DNA of 64,000 bases, from the NCBI GenBank assembly GCA_023435725.1, contig JAEYRD010000083.1, positions 18,471-82,470 on the forward strand, written 5' to 3'. The stretch comes from Pseudomonadota bacterium. Its GTDB lineage: Bacteria > Pseudomonadota > Alphaproteobacteria > Rhizobiales > Xanthobacteraceae. Below are positions 44,630 through 53,689 of the stretch, in pieces. Position 1 is the first letter of the stretch, and each line of letters begins with the position of its first letter. Both the position numbers and the translations under genes were made by a program. Under the pieces are notes generated by a model that was not told where the DNA came from, searched no databases, and saw only the letters and a program-made list of their open reading frames with translations.

Positions 44630-45478
44630 TTGGACCGGGAGAGTTCTGAAGGGATTGCTGGAACACCTTGGACGGAGAGTGAACTCTCCGCCGTGGTCGA
44701 TAGCTATTTTCGGATGTTGGCCTCGGAGAGAGCGAGCGTTCCCTACAGCAAGGCGCAAAATCGGCGCCAGCTTATGACAATCGTCCATCGGACCGAAGGC
44801 TCGATCGAACGCAAGCTTCAAAACATATCTGCCGTTCTCGATATGCTCGGAACAGAGTGGATCAACGGCTACAAGCCGTTGGCCCATTATCAGGACGCAC
44901 TGGTGGCTGCTGTCGAGCGCAATGTTGGACGGACGCCGAACTTTCTTTACCCCGCGAGCACAGATACTCAACCGCTGGCGCTCAACGACGATGCCGTTTT
45001 CGTTGCTCCGCCATCTGTCGCGGACTTCGACAAGACACTGACGCCCGCCGTCCGACGACTGGTCGGCAAGTTCGACCCTGCCGAGCGCGATGCGAGAAAT
45101 AGCGAGTTAGGGAAAGCCGGAGAGAAATTCGTGGTGGAATTCGAGCGCGACCGTTTGCAGCGTGCTGGCCGCGAAGACCTTGCCAATGACGTTCGCTGGA
45201 TTTCTGATCTCGACGGGGACGGTTATGGCTACGACATCCGATCGTTTGAGCCTGATGGCCAAGAACGACTATTGGAGATCAAGACGACCTGCGGACACGA
45301 ACGCACGGCGTTTTGGCTCACCAGACGGGAAGTCGATGTTGCTGCAGAGAGAAGTGATCGATATCGGATCCGGCGTGTATTTCACTTTCGTAATCGCGCA
45401 CAGATGTTCGAGATAGCTCCGCCCCTTGAACATGCACTCTTCATGGCGCCGACCACGTATTCTGCTGAACCGAAGTAG
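44630..45478 (+). CDS. DUF3883 domain protein (nuclease-like fold)
   Basis: 282 aa from TTG 44630, the only early start after an in-frame TGA; ATG 44714 is an alternative. The C-terminal half carries the DUF3883 signature G-Y-D-I-R-S-F followed by L-L-E-I-K-T-T, the D...ExK pattern of PD-(D/E)XK nucleases. The N-terminal half looks like a DNA-binding helical domain (P-Y-S-K-A-Q-N-R-R, R-T-x-G-S-I-E-R-K-L-Q-N-I). DUF3883 is often found in restriction-type proteins. It stands alone beside a toxin-antitoxin remnant. Confidence 0.72.
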   Translation: MDRESSEGIAGTPWTESELSAVVDSYFRMLASERASVPYSKAQNRRQLMTIVHRTEGSIERKLQNISAVLDMLGTEWINGYKPLAHYQDALVAAVERNVGRTPNFLYPASTDTQPLALNDDAVFVAPPSVADFDKTLTPAVRRLVGKFDPAERDARNSELGKAGEKFVVEFERDRLQRAGREDLANDVRWISDLDGDGYGYDIRSFEPDGQERLLEIKTTCGHERTAFWLTRREVDVAAERSDRYRIRRVFHFRNRAQMFEIAPPLEHALFMAPTTYSAEPK

Positions 45479-45625
45479 TACGGCGGCCTGAAGTGCCGGC
45501 CTGTGTCCGGCGCCGCTCATGGGAACACACGTGCGACGTGGCCAGAACCTGACATTAACGCCTCTTGAATCGAATGATATCCGGCCCATGATATACAATG
45601 GATCTGTATATCAATGGAGTGTACC

Positions 45626-45856
45626 ATGCTGGTCTCCAAATGGGGCAATAGCCTCGCGGTTCGCCTGCCCAAGAGACTGGTTGAAGCCCTGAATCTCGCG
45701 CCCGGCGACGAACTCAACGTCGTGAAGGCATCGAAAGGGCAGATCGCGGTTGAGAAGATCGACAAGCGGGCAGAATTTCTCAGGCAGGCTGAGAAGTTCC
45801 GGTTTGCCCTGCCCGAAGGCTACAAATTCGATCGCGACGAGGCGAACGAGCGGTGA
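45626..45856 (+). CDS. AbrB/MazE-type antitoxin
   Basis: 76 aa. N-terminal swapped-hairpin DNA-binding domain (V-S-K-W-G-N-S-L-A-V-R-L-P-K, L-x-P-G-D-E-L), then a toxin-binding tail. ATG 45626 has GGAG seven bases upstream; ATG 45614 is less likely. It overlaps the start of a PIN-domain frame by 4 bases (GTGA), the standard antitoxin-toxin arrangement, but that toxin is cut short. Confidence 0.88.
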   Translation: MLVSKWGNSLAVRLPKRLVEALNLAPGDELNVVKASKGQIAVEKIDKRAEFLRQAEKFRFALPEGYKFDRDEANER

Positions 45857-45957
45857 GCACGTTCTTCGACAGCAACGTCCTAGTCTATGCCTTCTCGACC
45901 GACATCCGTCGTCAAACCGCGCTAACCGCGATTGCCGGCGGCGGCATTATCAGCACT
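45853..45957 (+). pseudogene. Truncated PIN-domain (VapC-type) toxin
   Basis: GTG 45853 starts a PIN-like N terminus F-F-D-S-N-V-L-V-Y-A-F-S-T with the first catalytic Asp, and runs ~35 residues. VapC proteins need about 130 residues and three more acidic positions. The frame then runs on the opposite strand through the 3' end of the livF-like gene (stop at 45963-45965), so no real toxin remains. The break point marks a join between the toxin-antitoxin locus and the transporter operon. Confidence 0.75.
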
Positions 45958-45962
45958 GCGCC

Positions 45963-46658
45963 CTACGGCGCCAGATACCGCATCAGCTCCGGATTGCCCC
46001 TCACCTCGCCCGCCGCGCCCTGCAACGCAACTCTTCCGCGGTCGAGAACGTAGGCGTAGTCAGCGACGCGTAGCGCCAAGTCGAGGTGCTGCTCGACGAT
46101 GATGACGGCGATCTCTTTCGCGAGCTCGATCAGGCGTTCGGTGATCTCCTCGATCACGCCGATCCAGACGCCTTCGGTCGGCTCGTCCAGCAGCAGCAGT
46201 TTTGGATCACCCAGCATGGCGCGGCCGATCGCGAGCATCTTACGCTCGCCGCCGGAGAGCGTACCGGCCGGCTGGTCGAGGCGCTGGCCGAGCTTCGGGA
46301 AGATGGTCAGCACGCGGTCAACCGCGGAAGCATCCTTGCTCGCGAGCGAGCCGACCGCGAGATTGTCGCGTACCGACAGGCGCGCGAACACCGAATGTTC
46401 CTGCGGCACGTAACCGATGCCGGCGCGCACGCGCGCCTCGGTGCGGCTGCGGCTGATGTCGCGGCCGTCGAAGGCGACCTCGCCCTTCCAAGCCGGCAGC
46501 TCGCCGACAATGGTCTTCATCAGCGTGGTCTTGCCGGCACCGTTGCGCCCCAACACAGCGACGCCGCCGCGCCAGGGAATGCCGAGGGTGACGTCGAACA
46601 GGACCTGGCTGCGGCCATAGCCGGCGTCGAGATGCTTGATGTCCAAAAATTCAGGCAC
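45963..46658 (-). CDS. Branched-chain-amino-acid/amide ABC transporter ATP-binding protein (LivF/UrtE-like)
   Basis: 231 aa. One of two ATPases of an importer for amides, urea or branched-chain amino acids. Walker A G-R-N-G-A-G-K-T-T, Q-loop V-P-Q-E, signature L-S-G-G-E-R-K, Walker B L-L-L-L-D-E-P-T-E-G and the H-loop V-E-Q-H. Q-H-L/D-L-A-L-R-V-A-D-x-A-Y-V-L-x-R-G is typical of LivF. Its start overlaps the LivG-like gene. The 3' end abuts the truncated toxin. Confidence 0.92.
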   Translation of the reverse strand: MPEFLDIKHLDAGYGRSQVLFDVTLGIPWRGGVAVLGRNGAGKTTLMKTIVGELPAWKGEVAFDGRDISRSRTEARVRAGIGYVPQEHSVFARLSVRDNLAVGSLASKDASAVDRVLTIFPKLGQRLDQPAGTLSGGERKMLAIGRAMLGDPKLLLLDEPTEGVWIGVIEEITERLIELAKEIAVIIVEQHLDLALRVADYAYVLDRGRVALQGAAGEVRGNPELMRYLAP

Positions 46659-47385
46659 GGCGCAGATAGATCTCCTGGACGGATTTGTTGGCCTGGATCT
46701 CGGACACGGTGCCCGATGCCAGCACCTTGCCCTGGTCGAGCACGGTCAGACGATCACAGATGTCACGAATGAAATCGAGGTCGTGCTCGACGATGACGAG
46801 CGAGCAGTGCTGCTTGATCGGTTGCAGCAATTCGCCGGTGACACGGCGCTCTTCCAGACTCATGCCGCCGGTCGGCTCGTCCAGCAGCAACAGTTTCGGC
46901 TTGCCGGCGAGCGCCATAGCGATCTCCAGCCATTGCTGCTGGCCATGTGACAGCGCCGCGGCCGCATCGAAGGCGCGATCGGCGAGGCGGAATTGCGTCA
47001 GCATGGTCATGACCTGATCGTGCAGGAGCCCGCGCGTGCGCGAGAACACGAGGTCGAACAGCGAGGACTGCGCCTGCAGGGCGAGCAGGATGTTGTCGTA
47101 GAGCGTCAGCGTCGGCAGCACGGACGTAATCTGGAATTTCAGGCTCATGCCGGCGCGGGCACGCTCAGTCGGCGTGAACGCGGTGATGTCAGCGTTGACG
47201 AACGAGACCTTGCCTTGTGTCGGCATCTCTGCGCCCGCGATGCACTTCATCAGCGTGCTCTTGCCGGAGCCGTTCGGGCCGATCAGGCCGTGGAACTCGT
47301 TTTCGCCGACGATGAGCGCGGCGTCGTCGAGCGCGGTGAGCTTGCCAAAGACTTTTTTGATGCCAGCGGCCTCAAGGAGCGGCAT
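46651..47385 (-). CDS. ABC transporter ATP-binding protein (LivG/UrtD-like)
   Basis: 244 aa. Second ATPase of the importer. Walker A G-P-N-G-S-G-K-S-T, signature L-S-H-G-Q-Q-Q-W, Walker B L-L-L-L-D-E-P-T-G-G-M and V-E-H-D-L-D-F-I as in LivG. ATG 47385 has AAGGAG upstream. It overlaps the permease gene by 14 bases and the LivF gene by 8 bases, so the operon is tightly coupled. Confidence 0.92.
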   Translation of the reverse strand: MPLLEAAGIKKVFGKLTALDDAALIVGENEFHGLIGPNGSGKSTLMKCIAGAEMPTQGKVSFVNADITAFTPTERARAGMSLKFQITSVLPTLTLYDNILLALQAQSSLFDLVFSRTRGLLHDQVMTMLTQFRLADRAFDAAAALSHGQQQWLEIAMALAGKPKLLLLDEPTGGMSLEERRVTGELLQPIKQHCSLVIVEHDLDFIRDICDRLTVLDQGKVLASGTVSEIQANKSVQEIYLRRA

Positions 47386-48466
47386 TGCGCTTCTCCTTGC
47401 GTACGGCACCGAAACTGCCGACCCGTTCGCGCTCGCCGAGCACGAAACTGATGAGGCCGAGCGGCCGGAACAGGATCACGAGCAGCAGCAGCAGTCCGAG
47501 GATGATCGGCCAGATGTCGCGGTAATTGTCGGACAGCCAGAAGCTGACGCCCTCGACGATAACAGCGCCGATGACGGCGCCGATCAGCGTGCCGGAGCCG
47601 CCGAACAGCACATAGAGAACGACCTGCGTCGAGACGACGACACCGACCATGTTGGGCCAGACGAAACCCTCGTGGAAAGCATAGAGGCTGCCGGCAAGCC
47701 CCGCGATGGCGCCGCCGATGGTGAAGATGATCGCCTTCAGATGCTGCGCCTTGTAACCGAAGAAGGCGATGCGCTGCTCATTCTCGCGCAGGCCCGCCAG
47801 CGCCAGCCCGAACTGCGAGCGCACCAGGAAGCGGCAGAGCAGGTAGACCACGACGAGGATGCCGAGCACGAGATAATAGAAGGCGGGCCCTTCCGAGAAT
47901 TCGTAGCCACCGAGCGTCATCGGTGCGATCGAGGGGATGCCGTTCTGGCCGCCGAGATAGTACCAGCCGCGCGCGAGACGATCGGCCGCATAGGATCCGG
48001 TGAGTGTGCCCAGCGAGACGAAGATCACGCTGGAGGGATGCCGTCCCAGCAGCAGGAAGCCGCCGAGCAGCAGCGCGAAGGTGAGGCCGATGATCATGCC
48101 CGCCGGCAGCACCAGCAAGATGTTGGTGATGTCGAGGTCGCGCGCGAGCAGCGCGACACCATAGCCGGCCGAGCCGAAGAACAGGGCCTGGCCAAAACTC
48201 ATGATGCCGGCATAGCCCCAGACCAGATCAAACGACAACGCAAACAGTGCGAGGATGATCACGCGCGTCGCGAACACCGTGAGGTAGTCCTGCAGCACCA
48301 GCGGCGCGAGCAGCGCCGCGACGAGCACAACGCTCTCCACGATCGGCAGAACGTTTCGTCCCGCAGCGGCCTGCCCTACCGTTCCGCTGCTACCCATTGC
48401 GGCGTCCGCCTCCCCGCCGATCTCGGCGGGGATCGCCTGCTTCACTGCGCCCATCGACTTCGGCAT
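47372..48466 (-). CDS. ABC transporter permease (LivM/UrtC-like)
   Basis: 364 aa inner-membrane permease with about ten hydrophobic segments. It carries the LivM block L-V-W-G-Y-A-G-I-M-S-F-G-Q-A-L-F-F-G-x-G-A/S-Y and the cytoplasmic loop A-L-R-E-N-E-Q-R that couples to the ATPases. Downstream of the substrate-binding protein gene with a 19-base gap. Confidence 0.92.
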   Translation of the reverse strand: MPKSMGAVKQAIPAEIGGEADAAMGSSGTVGQAAAGRNVLPIVESVVLVAALLAPLVLQDYLTVFATRVIILALFALSFDLVWGYAGIMSFGQALFFGSAGYGVALLARDLDITNILLVLPAGMIIGLTFALLLGGFLLLGRHPSSVIFVSLGTLTGSYAADRLARGWYYLGGQNGIPSIAPMTLGGYEFSEGPAFYYLVLGILVVVYLLCRFLVRSQFGLALAGLRENEQRIAFFGYKAQHLKAIIFTIGGAIAGLAGSLYAFHEGFVWPNMVGVVVSTQVVLYVLFGGSGTLIGAVIGAVIVEGVSFWLSDNYRDIWPIILGLLLLLVILFRPLGLISFVLGERERVGSFGAVRKEKRNAAP

Positions 48467-48485
48467 TCCGCTTTAACATTCCTTC

Positions 48486-49703
48486 TCAGCATTCCTTGGG
48501 GTCGACCAGACCCTCGCTGCGCGCGACGATCTCGTAGTTCCCGCCCTTGGCGACCGCGGTGTACATCTTCATCTTGCAGTGACGTTTGCCGGGCACCATC
48601 TCGGCCGGGCCGCCCGGACCTTCGGCGATCTTGGCATGGTCGAGCGCGGCGGCAACCGACTCCCGGTCGATCTTGCCGGCTTCCTTGACGGCCGCTTCCC
48701 ACAATTTGAGGCCGCGATAGGTGCCGGTGGCGGCACTGCCGGCGGCAAACAGGAAGGCGCCCGGAAAGTCCTTCTCGTAGGCCGCCTGGATCTTGGCGTC
48801 GAACGGGTTCTCCTTGGTCAGCACCTTGAAATAGTCGAGACAGCTCGCCAGCCCTTCGATCTCGTTGGCCTGATTGATGTTGAGGGTGTTCTCATCATAG
48901 TAGACGCAAGCCAGGCGCCCGCCGTTCTTGAGGAAGCCCGCTTCATAGAGCTGCTTGAAGAACGGACCGACACCCGGCGGAATGACGGTGTTGAAGACGA
49001 CGTCGACCTTGTTGGAGATGATGCGGTTGACGGTCGCGGAGAAGTCGACCTGGTCTAGCGGATAGTATTCCTCGAACACCACCTCGCCGCCGTTCGCTTC
49101 GATCACCTTGCGGGCATAGACGTTGAGCGTATGCGGCCAGACATAGTTGGCGCTCGGCAGCGCGAACTTCTTGCCGCCGTTCTTGATCAGCCAGGGGATG
49201 AACTCGTCGCATTGCTGCGCCGGCGTCGGACCGGTGCAGAACAGATACGGCGTGCACTCCTTGCCCTCGTAGAGCTGCGGATAGATGTAGAGCGTCTTGC
49301 CGCGCGCCACGATCGGGTCCTTGATCGCGTTGCGCATCGACGAGGTTATGCCGCCCAGCACCATGTCGACCTTGTCGCGCTGGATCAGTTTTCGCACGTT
49401 GCCGACGGCGACGGATTCATTCGACGCGGTATCCTCGATATAGAGCTCGAGCGGCCGGCCGAGCAGACCACCGGCCGTGTTGATCTCCTTGATCACCATC
49501 TTGGCAACATTGGCGTCGGCATTGCCGGCATAGGCGATCGGGCCGGTGAGGTCTGTCGCGATGCCGACCTTGATCGGGCCTTCGGCCGCATTGGCCCAGT
49601 CGGCCGGGATCACCCAGCTGCCAACACCGGTCGCGACCGCACCGGAGGCAAAGGCAAGATTGGAGAGAAAGCGGCGGCGCGAGAGCTGAGTACGATCGAA
49701 CAT
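48486..49703 (-). CDS. Tat-exported amide/urea-type substrate-binding protein
   Basis: 405 aa periplasmic type I binding protein (UrtA/AmiC-like fold). A twin-arginine signal (S-R-R-R-F-L-S-N, hydrophobic stretch, A-N-A) precedes mature I-K-V-G-I-A-T-D-L-T-G-P-I-A. Other landmarks are N-x-A-G-G-L-L-G-R-P-L-E-L and N-Y-V-W-P-H, typical of the amide/urea group. It delivers substrate to the permeases encoded on either side. Confidence 0.9.
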   Translation of the reverse strand: MFDRTQLSRRRFLSNLAFASGAVATGVGSWVIPADWANAAEGPIKVGIATDLTGPIAYAGNADANVAKMVIKEINTAGGLLGRPLELYIEDTASNESVAVGNVRKLIQRDKVDMVLGGITSSMRNAIKDPIVARGKTLYIYPQLYEGKECTPYLFCTGPTPAQQCDEFIPWLIKNGGKKFALPSANYVWPHTLNVYARKVIEANGGEVVFEEYYPLDQVDFSATVNRIISNKVDVVFNTVIPPGVGPFFKQLYEAGFLKNGGRLACVYYDENTLNINQANEIEGLASCLDYFKVLTKENPFDAKIQAAYEKDFPGAFLFAAGSAATGTYRGLKLWEAAVKEAGKIDRESVAAALDHAKIAEGPGGPAEMVPGKRHCKMKMYTAVAKGGNYEIVARSEGLVDPKEC

Positions 49704-49707
49704 CTGA

Positions 49708-50565
49708 CTAAACCCCTTTTCCAGCGATGAGGCCCTGTGGCCGAAATTTGATGAAGACGATGGCGAGCACGAAGACGAGGACGTCGGCGACGACAGGCGC
49801 CATCAGCCACGGCAGCGCCGCGCTGAGTGTGCCGATGACGCCGGCACCCGCGACCGGCCCGATGAAGGAGCCGACGCCGCCGACCATCACCGCGACAAAG
49901 CCCTGAATCAGGAAGCGCAGGCCGAGATCGGCATACAGGCTGAACACCGGCACGATCAGCGCGCCGGCAAGACCGGCGAGCGCCGAACCGAAGGCGAAGG
50001 TGGCACCGTACATCAAGGGCGTCGAAATGCCGGAAGCCCGCGCCAGCGACGGATTTTCGAGCGTGGCGCGCATGCGCAGGCCGAAGCTCGTGCGCGACAG
50101 CAGCAGATAGCAGCCCGCCATCACCAGCAGGGTGATGACGATGATGGTGAAGCGCCAGGCCGAGATGTGAATCGTGCCGAGATCGATCGAGCCCCCGATC
50201 GGCTCCGGCACGGTGAGATAGAAGCCGCCGATCAGCCCGCGCACGGCCTCGCGGATGATCAGGCCGAGCGCGTAGGTGCCCAGCATGGCCACGATCGGTG
50301 CGGCGTAGAAGCGGCGGATGATCAACGCCTCCAGCACGAAGCCGAGCGCGCCGACCACGAAGGGCGCCGCCACCATGCCGGCCCAGATCGGCAGGCCCTT
50401 GGCGTAAGCGAGATAGGTAATGTAGGCCCCGAGCAGCACGAATTCGCCCTGCGCGAAATTGAAGATGCCCATCATGCTGGCAATGATCCCGAGCCCCAGC
50501 ACGATCAGGACGATGATCGCGCCAAAGCTCAGGATCTCGAACGCTGCGACGAACGCGTTAGCCAT
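49708..50565 (-). CDS. ABC transporter permease (LivH/UrtB-like)
   Basis: 285 aa with about eight membrane segments. It has the LivH block G-I-x-N-F-A-Q-G-E-F-V-L-L-G-A-Y and the loop R-A-T-L-E-N-P-S-L-A-R-A-S-G-I that contacts the ATPases. It is the first gene of the minus-strand operon after the repeats at 50580-50674, and ends 4 bases before the binding-protein gene's start. Confidence 0.92.
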   Translation of the reverse strand: MANAFVAAFEILSFGAIIVLIVLGLGIIASMMGIFNFAQGEFVLLGAYITYLAYAKGLPIWAGMVAAPFVVGALGFVLEALIIRRFYAAPIVAMLGTYALGLIIREAVRGLIGGFYLTVPEPIGGSIDLGTIHISAWRFTIIVITLLVMAGCYLLLSRTSFGLRMRATLENPSLARASGISTPLMYGATFAFGSALAGLAGALIVPVFSLYADLGLRFLIQGFVAVMVGGVGSFIGPVAGAGVIGTLSAALPWLMAPVVADVLVFVLAIVFIKFRPQGLIAGKGV

Positions 50566-50578
50566 GCGCCAGAGCCTT

Positions 50579-50674
50579 TCCCGTTCCGATGAAATCGGAA
50601 CGGGGCTCTGGATTCCCGTTTTGACGCGTTTTCCTGACGCGAACCGGTATCCACTTCGCTCGAAAACGCTCTGG
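50579..50674. repeat. Hairpin plus dispersed repeat family A, copy 2
   Basis: First a CCCGTTCCGAT-GAA-ATCGGAACGGG hairpin (50580-50604), then a ~56-bp unit (50619-50674) almost the same as 5186-5235. It separates the permease gene from the amidase gene. Confidence 0.8.
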
Positions 50675-50703
50675 TGTTCCGTCCGCCTGCATCAATACCC
50701 CTC

Positions 50704-52218
50704 TCACATCTTCTTCCAGTCGCCGATCTGCTCGAAAGCATGGGCGGCGCGGTAGATCGTGGACTCCTCGAACAAGCGGCCGACCAGCATCAGGCCGACA
50801 GGCAGGCCGTCGACCATGCCGCAGGGCAGTGACATTGCGGGGTGATGCGTGATGTCGAACGGCGCGGTGTTGGCGATCATCTCCAGCGCACGGGCAACAT
50901 AGTCCTCGCGGCTGGCGGTGGGCTCCGGCAGCTTCGTCGCCTTCATCGGCGTGGTCGGCAGCAAGAGAAGATCGTAGTCTTTGAACGCCTTGTCATAGGC
51001 CGCCGTCAGGCGGCGGGAGATGTTGAGCGCCTTGCCGTAGTAGCGGGGACCGAATGTGTTGTTGACGTAGGTGCCGAGCAGCAGAAACAGCTTTGTGGTC
51101 TCGGACAACGAATCCGCCTGCCGGCGCCAGCCACGATGGAAATCCATCAGCGATGTCGAGTAGAGGTCGGAGCGGGACAGGCCGTAGCCGTCGCCATACA
51201 TCATGGTCTGGGTCATGCCCTCGGTGCCGATCGGCGTCCAGATCGCGGGGCCGGCGAGATGCATCGGGATCGATACGGTCTCGACGGTCGCGCCAAGATC
51301 CTTGAAGCGCTTTGCGGCCTCACGCACGCTTTCATTGACGGCGGCTTCCGCTGTCGGCTGCTCAAACCCCTCCTTGAGGATGCCGATCTTCATGCCCTTC
51401 ACACCCTGGCCGAGCGCCTTGGTGTATTCCTCGACCTTCGGTGACTTGATGCGCGGGTCGTAGCCGTCGTCACCGGCGAGCACTTCGAGCAGCAGCGCGT
51501 TGTCGGCGACCGTCGCCGTCATCGGGCCGGTGTGATCGACGAAGATCTCGATCGGCATGATGCCGGTATAGGGCACCAGGCCCCAGGTCGGCTTCATGCC
51601 GTAGGTGCCGCAGAACGATGACGGCATGCGGATCGAGCCGCCCTGGTCGCCACCGATCGCCATGTCGACCTCACCGAGCGCGACGACGACGCCGCAGCCT
51701 GAGGACGAGCCGCCGGCCGAGTAGCCCATCTTGTAGGGATTATGGACCGCGCCGACCGCATTGGTGTGGCTGCCGCCGGACATGCAGAAGGATTCGCAAT
51801 GGGCTTTTCCGGCAATCTCTGCGCCGGCGTCGAGCATGCGCGTGACGACGGTTGCATCGAAGTCGGGGACGTAGCCCTCGAGCGTCGCCGAGCCGTTCAT
51901 CATGGGAACGCCGGCGAGCATGATGTTGTCCTTCAGCGCGACGGTCTTGCCCTTGAGCTTGCCGTGAGCCGCACCCTTCACGGTCGACTTGCGATACCAG
52001 GCGTTGCGCGGGTTCTCCTCGGGGGAGGGCCGATAGCCCGGCGTGCGCGGATATTTGACCTCCGGCAATTCGTCGGGCATCGCGCCGACGAGATTGTAGG
52101 CCTCGATCGAGCCCTGCATCAGGCCGCGGAACGAGGCGACGTCGTCATCGGTCAGCGCGAGGCCGCACTGCTCGGCGACACTGCGAAGTTGGGCTGGCGT
52201 GGGAAGGACAACTGTCAC
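50704..52218 (-). CDS. Amidase (amidase-signature family)
   Basis: 504 aa. Hydrolyses amides to acid plus ammonia through the Ser-cisSer-Lys triad: Lys96 (V-A-L-K-D-N), Ser171 (G-G-S-S-S-G) and Ser195 (G-G-D-Q-G-G-S-I-R). The fit to the family is full-length. GTG 52218 has AGGAGAG upstream; the frame runs further back but without a better start. It lies upstream of the amide-type transporter operon, so import and hydrolysis of a nitrogen compound are linked. Confidence 0.93.
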   Translation of the reverse strand: MTVVLPTPAQLRSVAEQCGLALTDDDVASFRGLMQGSIEAYNLVGAMPDELPEVKYPRTPGYRPSPEENPRNAWYRKSTVKGAAHGKLKGKTVALKDNIMLAGVPMMNGSATLEGYVPDFDATVVTRMLDAGAEIAGKAHCESFCMSGGSHTNAVGAVHNPYKMGYSAGGSSSGCGVVVALGEVDMAIGGDQGGSIRMPSSFCGTYGMKPTWGLVPYTGIMPIEIFVDHTGPMTATVADNALLLEVLAGDDGYDPRIKSPKVEEYTKALGQGVKGMKIGILKEGFEQPTAEAAVNESVREAAKRFKDLGATVETVSIPMHLAGPAIWTPIGTEGMTQTMMYGDGYGLSRSDLYSTSLMDFHRGWRRQADSLSETTKLFLLLGTYVNNTFGPRYYGKALNISRRLTAAYDKAFKDYDLLLLPTTPMKATKLPEPTASREDYVARALEMIANTAPFDITHHPAMSLPCGMVDGLPVGLMLVGRLFEESTIYRAAHAFEQIGDWKKM

Positions 52219-52330
52219 GGCGCTCTCCTGAGAATGTCTTCGAACGATCCCTTGGAATGATCCTTGGGGGAATGATCCTTGGACGCGGCCGCGCATGCGC
52301 GATGTACGCAGCATCGGCCCCGCCGAAACA

Positions 52331-52358
52331 TTCAAATCGGAAATATTTTCCTTTTCAA
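52331..52358. promoter_or_regulatory. AT-rich region with repeated TTCAA half-sites upstream of amidase
   Basis: TTCAA occurs at 52331-52335 and 52354-52358 around a near-palindrome GGAAATATTTTCC (52339-52351). The same half-site makes the palindrome in front of the marR gene, so both could bind the MarR protein. The spacing to the amidase start (~113 bases) fits a promoter region. Confidence 0.35.
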
Positions 52359-52401
52359 GTATTATTTTGGAGTCGAGCGTGCACGGATTGCCGCGCCGGC
52401 G

Positions 52402-53619
52402 TCAGACCGGCTTGATCAGCTTGAAATCGAGGCCATCGGCCTCAGCGAGATACATCTGCATCCGAGCGTGACCATTGCGAACGGTGACCGGGCCGCGCGC
52501 GCCGCCATAAATGATGTTGCGGCCAGCCGCGAGCATGGCCGCCATCGACAGCGAATCGGCCTTGTTCGCCACGGCTTCGAGGAAACACAGGCCTTCATAA
52601 CTGGATTGGCCGACCGAGCCGATCGGCGGCGCATTCGGTCCAAACATTGCGCGATAGCGGGTCTGGAAGTCGTCATTGGCCCGCGAGCCGACGCCGGAGA
52701 AATAGCCCGATGCGCAGAACAGATTCTCGCTGTTGTCCGCGCCGATACCCAGCAGCACCGTCTCGTCCATTGCCCCCGCCAGCCGCAGCGTCGTAGCGCC
52801 AAGGCCGCATTCGCCGAAGGCACGGTTGAAGGTGATACTATCGGTGCCGATCAGGGAGATCAGCACGACATCTGGCCTCGCGGCGCGGATGCGCGCCAAA
52901 TGCGGCTCGTGATTATCCTCGCCGAGGGGAACGAACTCTTCGCCGACGACGCGGCCGCCGGTTTCCCTGATGTAGTTCTTCACGGCGCGGTGGGATTGCC
53001 AGGGCCAGACGTAATCGCTGCCGATCAGGTACCAACGCGAGGCCTTCTTGACGTCGGCGAGCCAGTGGATCGACGGCCGGCTCTGCCAGCGCGGTGTCTC
53101 ACCGATCGCCATCACGCCCGGCGTGCGCTCGCCTCCCTCGTAGACGGGCGTATAGATGTAGGGAATACGATGACGCGTGGTGACCTCACGCAACCCGACA
53201 CGGACCGCGCTGGTGTGCAGTCCGACGATGAGATCGACCTCGTCGAACGCGATCGCCTGTTCGGCCTGATTCAGCACCTCGTCAAGCGGTCCGCCCGCGT
53301 CGTAGATGGAAAGCTCGATCTCGCGACCGAGGAGGCCGCCGCGCCTGTTGATCTCGGCGACCGCGAGCCGTGCACTGTTGGTCGCGCAGGGACCCCACAC
53401 CCCGGGCGAGCCGGTACAGCATATGAAGCCGCCGATGCGGAGCTTGTTCGCGCCGCGCCGCCTGAAGGCATGATCGCGCGGCGACAAGCCGCCATCAGCC
53501 GCCGATGACGACAGATTCCTGAGCAGCATGGACGGCGGCAACGCCGGACCGCCGTGAGCCGGGAAGTTCACCGTCGCGCGCACGCCAACTCCTGTCTGGG
53601 ACCGGACTTGAAAGCTCAT
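52402..53619 (-). CDS. AmiC-like substrate-binding protein without an evident signal peptide
   Basis: 405 aa from ATG 53619; TTG 53658 and ATG 53529 are alternatives. A type I binding-protein fold: L-R-I-G-G-F-I-C-C-T-G, N-R-R-G-G-L-L-G-R-E-I, Y-I-Y-T-P-V-Y-E-G-G-E, Y-V-W-P-W-Q-S. The first ~80 residues lack a clear export signal, unlike the transporter's binding protein at 48486, so it may be a cytoplasmic amide sensor like Pseudomonas AmiC. No AmiR-type antiterminator is present; the divergent MarR gene could be the regulatory partner. Confidence 0.78.
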   Translation of the reverse strand: MSFQVRSQTGVGVRATVNFPAHGGPALPPSMLLRNLSSSAADGGLSPRDHAFRRRGANKLRIGGFICCTGSPGVWGPCATNSARLAVAEINRRGGLLGREIELSIYDAGGPLDEVLNQAEQAIAFDEVDLIVGLHTSAVRVGLREVTTRHRIPYIYTPVYEGGERTPGVMAIGETPRWQSRPSIHWLADVKKASRWYLIGSDYVWPWQSHRAVKNYIRETGGRVVGEEFVPLGEDNHEPHLARIRAARPDVVLISLIGTDSITFNRAFGECGLGATTLRLAGAMDETVLLGIGADNSENLFCASGYFSGVGSRANDDFQTRYRAMFGPNAPPIGSVGQSSYEGLCFLEAVANKADSLSMAAMLAAGRNIIYGGARGPVTVRNGHARMQMYLAEADGLDFKLIKPV

Positions 53620-53677
53620 TCCGCGGGCGGCCACGGCATCCGCCCTTTTGTTGGGCAATCATTCTATTTTGAAAACA

Positions 53678-53689
53678 TTGAATATTCAA
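53678..53689. promoter_or_regulatory. Putative MarR operator
   Basis: A perfect 12-bp palindrome (TTGAATATTCAA) in the AT-rich gap between the divergent AmiC-like and MarR genes; a further TTGAA follows at 53693-53697. Confidence 0.55.

Noticed and set aside
45853..46053. Intact VapC toxin
   Set aside because: Only the first ~35 residues look like a PIN domain; the remainder is antisense to the livF-like gene.
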